Part shown: piece after piece, positions 56,945-64,000 of the stretch
Numbering within the stretch: position 1 is the stretch's first letter
Layout: the number at the start of each line of letters is the position of its first letter
Assembly: GCA_031213475.1 (NCBI GenBank)
Contig: JARUPZ010000007.1
Location: 3,033,586 to 3,097,585, forward strand
Direction of reading: 5' to 3'
Source of the DNA: Nereocystis luetkeana
Lineage: Eukaryota; Sar; Phaeophyceae; Laminariales; Laminariaceae
DNA length: 64,000 bases
Position numbers and translations under genes: made by a program
Notes under the pieces: model-generated
The model's input: the letters and a program-made list of their open reading frames with translations, nothing else
Told to the model about the DNA's origin: nothing
Database searches by the model: none

Positions 56945-57800
56945 CGGCGTCAATGGGAAAGCGATGTTTCCATTAAAGGTTTGAATTCCAAAAGATATCA
57001 GCCACATTTTTTCATATTTGAAAACGGAAACTTCCAAGCTTGAAGGAAAATCCCGAGAAAAAAAAAAATACTGGGGTCGATGTTGGGCCAACATTTGGCT
57101 CCATAAAAAACTCAGGCGGAAGTGACTTTTAAGCGGCGAGATTCTGAGTCCTCCACAGACATCGATCGACAAAACCAACGACTGCGCTATGAGCCCTCAA
57201 CGGGGTGCGCTCGTTAGAGGCTCCGACCCATCCAAGGGTCACCGTGTTCACGCAATGGCCGGTGATAAGCGGCGGGCGCTGGCCAGGTGTATGACAAAAA
57301 AACAATGGTCGCTGGTGTGCAGAAAAGAGAAGACATTTTTTTCGATCCGTCTCGAAAGGCAAAAACTAGGCTTTCTTTCAGGTTTGGGAGAAGAGCGTAG
57401 GACGCCGCCGGCCAAGCTCTCGCCCCCTATAGACCATGGATCTACCTGATATGCTCGAATCCGTCATCGACACTCGTTGGCCTTGCCCGACACCAAGCTG
57501 ATCGGCCGCCGGCTGAGTCTATGTCGAGGGCGAAGGTCTATCGTCGCACGAGCTGGTTACTATCAGCGTGTTGACAATTTGCAACGAGAAAAAACAAAAT
57601 CGCAGCTTGCCCGCCGTTTGAAAAAACAAAAGAAAAGAAAAAACAAACAAACATTTTCTTTCCTTTTTTCCCCACACGGCGGAACGAGAATATATTCGGC
57701 TGTATTCGGCTGTTTCTTGAAAGCAGTATTTTTGGAAGAACTTTCGAACTTCGCGCTCCCATTGTCGTACGTCTGAGACCGAGGATTTCGTCGAAACTCA
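56945..57800. repeat. 0.85-kb dispersed repeat, copy 1
   Basis: Collinear with 59755-60650. Shared landmarks: TGTTGGGCCAACAT, CGACAAAACCAACGACTGCG, TCTCGCCCCCTA...GACCATGGATC, and TCGGCTGTTT near the end. Antisense frames share TVTLGWVGASNER and FFCHTPG, which could be a relic of protein, but the opposite strand is also conserved. Family unknown. Confidence 0.85.
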
Positions 57801-58399
57801 TCTTGGGAAGCCCTGTGTGAGGGTGTGTCTTAACCTCCCCCACAGAGCATTGGAACGAACCGAATGGAATAATACTAGCCGCTTGAATAGGTGTTGATTG
57901 GCTATGGGAAACGAATAGATTCAGTGCAGCCCGAGAAAAACAGTATATCTAGGAAGAGGGAGAAGACGTGTTGCACCCCTTTTTCTTGTTTGGGAGGACC
58001 GAACGGCCCAACCGATCGGGAACAAATAGCAGATTATTTGATGTAGACGGACACCACCGAAGATGGACGTGGGCAACAATTTACCGTGGCATGTGCAAAA
58101 GATACCGTTCGTGCCGATTCGGCTGGCGGGGCCCAGGATTCTGCATGGACCCGAACACGTTTTTTTAGATAGGAACGGGACGAATGACCACGAACAGCCT
58201 CGTTCCGTTCCGCTCGTTCCCATACTCTCTGGGGGGGGGTTAAGACACACCCTGATACTTCGATGTTGTTCACGTACAGCGACCGTATTATACGTACACT
58301 CCAGGTGCTGTTGTAACCTAATACTGTACCTGGTATCACGCAAGGTAGGTATTAATAGTACGCAACACACAAAACACCCCTCCGAGAAGATTTCCCAGC

Positions 58400-58830
58400 G
58401 AGGATGAGGTTCTCGACGCCAAGGGGGGGCACACACGGTGAAAATGATGCCTTCGGGAAGCTCTCAAACATGATATTTCCATACCGTATCACACTAGGGT
58501 GTTAATACAACACACCCCCTAGGACGTATTTCAGACCCGGTTTCCTCCAAAACTAGGGGGACCACGCACGACGAAAATGGTGGCTTTTGAAAATATTTCG
58601 TCGAGAAGATTGCATAGACGCACCGCTCTTGTCGTATTCAGTACGCCCTCCGCGTTGTCGAGAAACCCAGCTTTCGAAAAATCGTCCGATGAGGGGGTGT
58701 GTTATCTTATCACCCCAGTGTGATAGTGCCATACGGTAGACGCATCGCTCGGCGTTTGCATCTATCTTCCCCATGGTCGAGCAAAATCGGCTTTCGAACT
58801 CTGTCCGAGGGGGTGTGACATTTTACCAGG
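58400..58830. repeat. Degenerate repeats of about 120 bp
   Basis: GTCGAG...CTTTCGAA...GAGGGGGTGTG occurs at about 58655 and 58776. Inverted matches (ATACCGTATCACACT with its complement) link 58479-58520 to 58690-58735. Too diverged to define a family. Confidence 0.5.
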
Positions 58831-58858
58831 TGCTGTATGTACAGATAGTACGCAACTG

Positions 58859-59119
58859 TTGAGTGGAGTGTTTGCGAATTACGGTCTTCAGAAAATCACT
58901 TTCCTTCGGCTAAGAAAACGTGAATTCCCTTCCGATCATGATATGTTTGGTGTGTTTGCGGGCGAGGTAAACCAAAATGCTGCAGGCGATGCCTTCGAAA
59001 CTGAGGAGGGAAGTGGGGACGTGCCGCAACGCGGCGAACCGAAAAAAAGAACGAAAGCACAAAAAAACTGCGTGCGAGTGGCAACGGCAGTCCAGCAACA
59101 GTGTCGGCGGTTTAGTTGA
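58859..59119 (+). CDS. Coding-like frame, unknown
   Basis: LSGVFANYGLQKITFLRLRK, then EFPSDHDMFGVFAGEVNQNA, then a charged tail (PQRGEPKKRTKAQKN). Amino-acid balance is protein-like but codon bias is weak, the start is TTG and no partner exon was found. Confidence 0.2.
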   Translation: MSGVFANYGLQKITFLRLRKREFPSDHDMFGVFAGEVNQNAAGDAFETEEGSGDVPQRGEPKKRTKAQKNCVRVATAVQQQCRRFS

Positions 59120-59279
59120 CCGCAGTGCCGCCACTGCCATCCCACGACCACAAGCAGCAGCACAGCAAGCGGCGGCTAGCGAGCACTAGGGCAGCATCAG
59201 CTTGAACAACAACAAAAAAACAGCATCAGCACCAGCAGCACCAGTACCAGCACCAGCGTCCATTTTTGCATTTTTCTAT

Positions 59280-59416
59280 TGCTGCTGCCGCTGCTGCTGC
59301 TGCTGCTGCTGCTGCGCTCGGCATACGCGCGCCACAGCGCCGGCGCGCTCCGCCGCCGCCACCGCCGCCGCCGCTGCTACTGCTACTGCTGCTGCTGCTG
59401 CTGCTACTGCTACTCC
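59280..59416. repeat. CTG/CCG-rich repeat tract
   Basis: CTG runs at 59281-59311 and 59378-59410 flank a CCG/CCGCCA core. Frames across it encode only alanine, leucine or serine runs. Confidence 0.9.
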
Positions 59417-59754
59417 AACCGCGGTATAGTGGAGTCGAAAAATACACGAGCTGTCATGCTGTTGCGCTCTACAAGCAAGGCGGTACGAGCACGAGCACGA
59501 GTACGAGTCCTTTGGGGACGACGCATCCTCCACGACACCAAGCGGGCGAGAGTGTACCGTAGCAGCGGGCTGCCGGCGGCCCGCTGGCATAATCCAACGC
59601 CGCTAGTCCGCGTCATACTCCAGCTACACCTCTCGAGCCTCTGTGCTCTCAGCGGTTGTCGTGTTGTGTACAGCAAGGAGCATGGCGCGCGAAGGCATGG
59701 AGGATGCCCGGTGTAAGCCGAGCAAAAATGTACAGCACATTTCGTCAAATTCCT

Positions 59755-60650
59755 ACATTTCAAGACCTATGCCCATGGGAAAGCAAAGTATCAACAAAAA
59801 CTTTGAATTTTCAAAGATATCCTCCAAAAAAAAATAGAACACGCTTCCTATGGGCACGTTTAATATAAAAAGTTCCAAGCTTTTGGAAAATCCCGAAAAA
59901 AACAAATCTGGGGCCGATGTTGGGCCAACATCCGCTTGAGAAAAACTCAGGCTGATCTTTGATTCGAAGCGGCGAGATTCCGAGTCCTTAACAGACATCG
60001 ATCGACAAAACCAACGACTGCGTCATGAATTCAGAACGGAGGGCGCTCGTTAGGGGCTCCGACCCACCCTAGGGTCACCGTCTTCACACCATGGCCGGTG
60101 TCATCTGGCGGGAGCAAACCAGGCGTATGACAAAAAAAAACAATTGGGCGCTGGTGTGCACAAAACAGAAGATAAAACTTCTTCATCCGTCTCGAATGGC
60201 GAAAAATAGAGTTTTTTTCAGGTCTGGGAGGATACCGGAGGACGCCGCCGGCAAGCTCTCGCCCCCTAGACCATGGATCCACCTGATATCTTCGAGGCCG
60301 TCATCTATGTTCATTGGCCTTGCCGGACACCGAGCGGGTTGGCCGTGGGCTGAGTCTATGTTGAGATCGAGCGTCGATCGTCGCACGAGCCGATTTTTAT
60401 CACCGTGTTGACAATTTGGAACCAGAAAAAACAAATTGCGCCGCCTGCAGCCGGTGGGGGGAAACAAAAGAAAAAAACAAACATTTTTTCTCTTTTTTCC
60501 AACAGCGGCGGTACGAGGAAATTTTCGGCTGTTTTTCTAAAGCAATATGTTAAAAAAAAAGTTTTGGACTTCGCGTTTCCATTGCGATTACCCAGCCGGG
60601 TAATGTTCGGGACGATAGCTGGTGGGGAGAACCCGACACCAGGCGGACAG
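59755..60650. repeat. 0.85-kb dispersed repeat, copy 2
   Basis: Same order of landmarks as 56945-57800, roughly three quarters identical by eye. The two are direct repeats about 2.8 kb apart. Confidence 0.85.
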
Positions 60651-60683
60651 TAGTGTAAGACTTGGCATAGATGCAAAGTCTAA

Positions 60684-60926
60684 GACCTTAGGGAGTTCCG
60701 AGCCACCGAAGGGTCAACGGAAGTTGCCCCCTTGGTGTTTGGAGTTGAGACCACGTTGTTGTCCACTGCAACCAAAAAGGCGGGGAAGTGGTACCGGGGG
60801 ATCCTTGAAGCAGCCGAACGGTTCATGGTGAGGTGGCACGAGGTTGAGGCTGAGATGAGTAGGCAGCGCCGCGCATCCGCCGTGGATGGTGTCCAAGCCG
60901 GTCGCCCCGGTGGTTCAAGTGGTTAA
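60684..60926 (+). CDS. Candidate exon, unknown, next to a SINE
   Basis: After an in-frame TAA: DLREFRATEGSTEVAPLVFG, VETTLLSTATKKAGKWYRGI, LEAAERFMVRWHEVEAEMSR. The lysine/glutamate-rich helical text and GC-rich third positions suggest true coding. The frame runs into the tRNA-like head of SINE S2 at about 60897 and stops. Either an exon ends shortly before the SINE or the SINE truncated the gene. No family recognised. Confidence 0.4.
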   Translation, partial: DLREFRATEGSTEVAPLVFGVETTLLSTATKKAGKWYRGILEAAERFMVRWHEVEAEMSRQRRASAVDGVQAGRPGGSSG

Positions 60927-61240
60927 CCTCGAATTCTACTTGTTTGAGTCCTGGGTTCGAGCCCCAGGTGGGTCGGACTTTGACTTTATTTGCAAAAATA
61001 AAAAAGGATTCAATTGTTGAGAGCGCCTTGCAGCGTGGGTAGGCACAATTCGATGCGAGTCGACGAGGGAAGAAAAGGCTGAAATCTTCTCGCGATAAAA
61101 ATGAAGGCACGTACCGTAGCGGGAAGGGGGGAGAAGAGCCTGCTATGTGACCCCGGATTTGAGTTACGAGTTGGAAGGAGAGAGAAGAAGATGTGCGAAG
61201 ATAACGAATGGGATGAAAAAAAAAAAAAAAAAAAAAAAAA
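60897..61240 (+). mobile_element. SINE family S2, full-length copy
   Basis: The tRNA-like head has box A TGGTTCAAGTGG and box B GGTTCGAGCCC (about 60910-60970). The body GTCGGACTTTGACTTTATTT to GGGATG is followed by a 24-base poly(A) tail (61217-61240). Internal polymerase III promoter, no coding capacity and a poly(A) tail define a SINE mobilised by a partner LINE. Confidence 0.88.
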
Positions 61241-61339
61241 AGGGAATGGAGGTGGAGGGGGCAACAGGAGAAGTGGCAGAAAGCCCGACCGAGGGAATGC
61301 GGAGAGAGGGGGGAACAGGAGGAGTAGAAGGGAAACTGC

Positions 61340-61745
61340 GGTAGACGAAAGTAGGAAGGAGATGGCAGATAGGGTAGCAAGGCACCAGGCCGACTAGGAA
61401 GTAGAACATGACCATACTACTAGTGCCACCAACTGGTGCAGCTGGTTCGAACGTGGTCTTCCCTTGTCTTCTCTTTTTGTTTTGTTTTCTTCTTTCTTGC
61501 GCTGATTCTCCGTGATTTTCATTTTATTTATTTCTCTTCCTTTTCTGATTGATTAGCCGTACTGAAGGAGTCGTGTGGCGTGGTTGGATGACGAACCTGC
61601 TCTGCTCGTTTCGAATTGTCTGACGCCAAGGGGCTGAGCATAGTTGACAAACGCAGGGCGGAGACGGCAGTCTGGGTAGCAAGGTACCAGGCGGATTAGC
61701 AGGGGGAACCTGGCTATACTACTTGTACCACAAACTGCTGCCGCC
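61340..61745. repeat. Two diverged copies of a 0.1-kb segment
   Basis: GGTAGCAAGG...CAGGC...GACTAG and ...CTATACTACTTGT...CACC...CTGG blocks recur at 61360-61450 and 61660-61755. The second is followed by a T-rich tract. Confidence 0.55.
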
Positions 61746-62147
61746 ACCTGGAGGGTGCTTTGGGCTTTGGTCTGCTTGTTATTTTCCCTTTCTTATTTTC
61801 CCTTTCTTATTTTTTCCCTTGGTTCTGTGTCTTACTCTGTTTACAAGCAATGGTGTTTTTGTTATTTTTTCTTTTTTTTCCAGCTCGTTCTTTTTCAAGT
61901 CTTGGCCACCTCGCCTGCGGGGGGGGGGGCACGACAGATTTTTTCTTTTAGTTTTTGCCTTCATTTTTTTTCTTTTTCTCTTTCGGTTTGTCCACTTTGT
62001 TTTTGTTTTCTCTTTGATTGTGTCCTTTCGTTCCTCTATTTAATAAAATGTGTATGTCGTGCCTGTCTTATCTACATGAAGTATGGTGACATGGCATTGC
62101 ATTGCCCACTGCTGTGCTTACTGCATACGTGGCAACGTAGTATCTCT

Positions 62148-62275
62148 GCTGTGGCGTAGCTTTGTGACCACATAACTTGTATCTCTTCTAGGATTGAAGA
62201 TTCGGCACGGACACTGGTTGTGCTGGATGTCGACGGGTAGAAAGAACGGTTTAATATTAATAACACAGACACATT
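62148..62275. repeat. Unclassified 0.13-kb repeat, copy 2
   Basis: Matches 2172-2300 without the ATTAATA insertion of that copy. It ends just before the TIR element at 62292. Confidence 0.7.
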
Positions 62276-62410
62276 GGCATAGGTCTAATAAGGCTGTTTC
62301 CTATGCGGTTCGATTTTGAGCTTCAGATTTGTGTTTTCGATCTCAAAAACTAATGACCCTGCTTATGCAGTCCAAATATGCAAAATCCGACCGGATTTTT
62401 TTCGAGTTGA

Positions 62411-62473
62411 GAATCCGATGACCCCAGTCGTCGGATTTTGCCCCAAAATCCGACGACCTGGGTCATCAGATTT
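62411..62473. repeat. Strong hairpin in the TIR element
   Basis: AATCCGATGACCCCAGTCGT and the following CGGATTTTG pair with CAAAATCCGACGACCTGGGT and CATCAGATT around a 3-4 base loop, with few mismatches. Confidence 0.85.
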
Positions 62474-62920
62474 TCAAATCGAAAAATTACATGCTCTCTA
62501 AATTCAAGATGTTATCCATGACAGCAAACAGAAGCAGCAGAACGATCGATGAGTTGGATGGTGACAGAGAGGTATAGCGACGTTGCTTCGCGCCCGACGC
62601 TCGGGCGGCGGGCGGTCCGTCCCTCCGTGGCCAGACTACAGTCGCCAGGCGCGGGCTCGGACCTAGAGACCAAGAAAAGTGCCCCAAAATCCGACGACCT
62701 GGGTCATCAGATTTTCAAATCGAAAAATGGCATGCTCTCTAAATTCAAGATGTTATCCATGACAGCAAACAGAAGCAGCAGAACGATCGATGAGTTGGAT
62801 GGTGACAGAGAGGTATAGCGACGTTGCTTCGCGCCCGACGCTCGGGCGGCAGGCGGTCTGTCCCTCCGTAGCCAGACTACAGTCGCCAGGCGCGGGCTCG
62901 GACCTAGAGACCAAGAAAAG
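62440..62920. repeat. 241-bp tandem duplication
   Basis: Units 62440-62680 and 62681-62920, both starting GCCCCAAAATCCGACGACCT, differ at only a few positions. The period is not a multiple of three. Such high identity implies a recent event. Confidence 0.95.
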
Positions 62921-63201
62921 CGCACTCGGCACGTACCTCTCCGTGGATACGTACGAGTACAAGAGCAGCAGTCAGTCACAAAATGGGACACAAAAATCCA
63001 AAACAGGTTCGCTCAAGCGCACTCGCCACGTCTCTTTGCCGCCAGACCAGAGGCAGTCAGCCTTGGCTCGCACGCTTGGGTCCTACGCGCAGGGCAGCGC
63101 ACCCAGCGCGTCTCTTCGCGGCGCCAAATCACCAAAATAGCAGTTGGTCTCGGCGTTTGCTCGAATCTCTACACACCTAATAACTCTGATTTTTCCGCCT
63201 A

Positions 63202-63306
63202 TTACGGGGGACCATAGTTAATAGGACCAAATATTGTTAGTAAAAATGGTTAAATATATTGGTTTTTACGTATACGATAGGTCCTATTAACTATGTTCCC
63301 CCGTAA
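63202..63306. mobile_element. TA-flanked MITE, copy M8 (105 bp)
   Basis: TTACGGGGGACCATAGTTAA to CCCCCGTAA, TA on both sides, inserted inside the TIR element near its right end. It is therefore younger than that element. Confidence 0.92.
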
Positions 63307-63693
63307 TAGGAAGACTGTTTCGATTTGCCAACTTCATATCTGAAAATGCGATCGGGTCAAAATCTGAAGCTCAAAAATCGAACCGCATAGGAAACGGCCT
63401 ACAGTACTTTTAAAAACTATTTTTTTTAATGAATTTTCTTCAAATCCTACCTTCGGTCTTCGGTGTTTATTTTGGGGAAGGGAAGAAACCAAAAAAACAC
63501 TTTCACAAACAGCAGTCACGGACGGTACTATTGCTGTAGCTGCGAGTGTCCCTCTGTTACAGGCGGTACACAGTATCTATCATATACCAGGTATGTACGA
63601 ATACATGCCAACAGTAGTGCTACAGGTACTCGTAGCTATTAATAGTACCTGGTAGTTTCGAATAGCGACAGATCGTTACATTTCTCTTCCAGA

Positions 63694-64000
63694 CGCCGAG
63701 AACATTCAAACACCCCTGGCGGAGCGTGCCCGGTTTCTCCCATCGCTCACCGGGAGAGGAACATCTCTTGGCCTCTTCGCCGGCTTTGATCCTCCCTCTT
63801 TGCTCCCTCCTGCTCCTCCTCCTCCACCTCCTCCTCCTCCTCCTCCTCCTCCTGCACCTCCTCCCCTCCCTCCTCCCTCTATGCCTGGCTCGTCCTTGAC
63901 CGCCCCTGCTGCCACCCCTGTTTCTCCATTCTCCCCTGCTCCTCCTCGATTTTTGTCGGCCATATCAGCGGCAGAAGTAGTTGTCGAGGGTACCTCTGGT
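63694..64000 (+). CDS. Proline-rich exon, runs off the window
   Basis: Acceptor TTTCTCTTCCAG|AC (63693) opens a frame without stops to the window end: AENIQTPLAERARFLPSLTG, RGTSLGLFAGFDPPSLLPPA, a run of about 13 prolines, then PVSPFSPAPPRFLSAISAAE and VVVEGTSG. It needs one base from an upstream exon to complete its first codon. The antisense frame (63963-63706, glycine-rich) is an alternative reading; the splice site and balanced flanks favour the plus strand. The function is unknown. Proline runs usually serve as linkers or SH3/WW ligands. Confidence 0.5.

Larger units (their letters stand above)
62292..63399. mobile_element. 1.1-kb TIR element with nested insertion
   Basis: Terminal inverted repeats of 37-38 bp: left GGCTGTTTCCTATGCGGTTC..., right the reverse complement with one mismatch and one extra T. 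There is no transposase. The interior holds a perfect-stem hairpin, a 241-bp tandem duplication and MITE M8. The target duplication is unclear (TAA on the left, TA on the right). Confidence 0.8.

Overview
This is nuclear DNA of a eukaryote, and most of it is repetitive. Two genes carry spliceosomal introns with phase-compatible GT-AG junctions. There are also tRNA-derived SINEs with poly(A) tails, LTR and non-LTR retrotransposon remnants, MITEs and many microsatellites. The style (GC3-rich exons, chromodomain LTR elements, long homopolymer and microsatellite runs) would fit a stramenopile, perhaps a brown alga. Nothing in the window proves the lineage.

Layout. 1-4.5 kb: intergenic DNA with MITEs. 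4.6-9.6 kb: a dead non-LTR retrotransposon on the minus strand (copy A, restriction-like endonuclease type). 10-17.7 kb: remnants of Ty3-type chromodomain LTR elements, a 63-bp minisatellite, and a minus-strand pseudogene of an unrecognised protein family. 17.8-18.1 kb: a SINE. 18.9-19.7 kb: a self-complementary GGGTC pentamer satellite. 20-31 kb: decayed DNA with short coding-like frames, including a second copy of the unknown family at 27.4-28.3 kb. 31.7-35.7 kb: another LTR-element remnant, MITEs and an inverted SINE pair. 37.3-38.5 kb: an inverted LTR fragment. 38.8-42.9 kb: the better-preserved copy B of the non-LTR element, ending in a long AAT tail. 43-64 kb: the most gene-like part. 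It holds a two-exon TPR gene (44.5-45.3 kb), a histone-fold gene on the minus strand (51.1-52.0 kb), several single candidate exons and a proline-rich exon running off the right edge. These are mixed with SINEs, MITEs, a duplicated 0.85-kb repeat and a nested TIR element.

The most striking observation is a palindromic 9-mer, TACC[A/T]GGTA. I count 27 exact copies, where chance predicts about half of one. Comparing repeat copies with and without it shows a 7-bp gain (CCWGG plus a duplicated TA). Two further copies interrupt TA microsatellites, and two sites are doubled head to tail. This is the pattern expected from excision scars of a TA-targeting (Tc1/mariner-like) transposon, or from a minimal TA-targeted insertion. 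No complete source element is visible here.

The recognised genes are unrelated to one another. TPR proteins are scaffolds for protein contacts. The histone-fold protein belongs to the NF-YC / CHRAC / polymerase-epsilon small-subunit class. All transposon genes appear inactivated by frameshifts, stops or lost catalytic residues.
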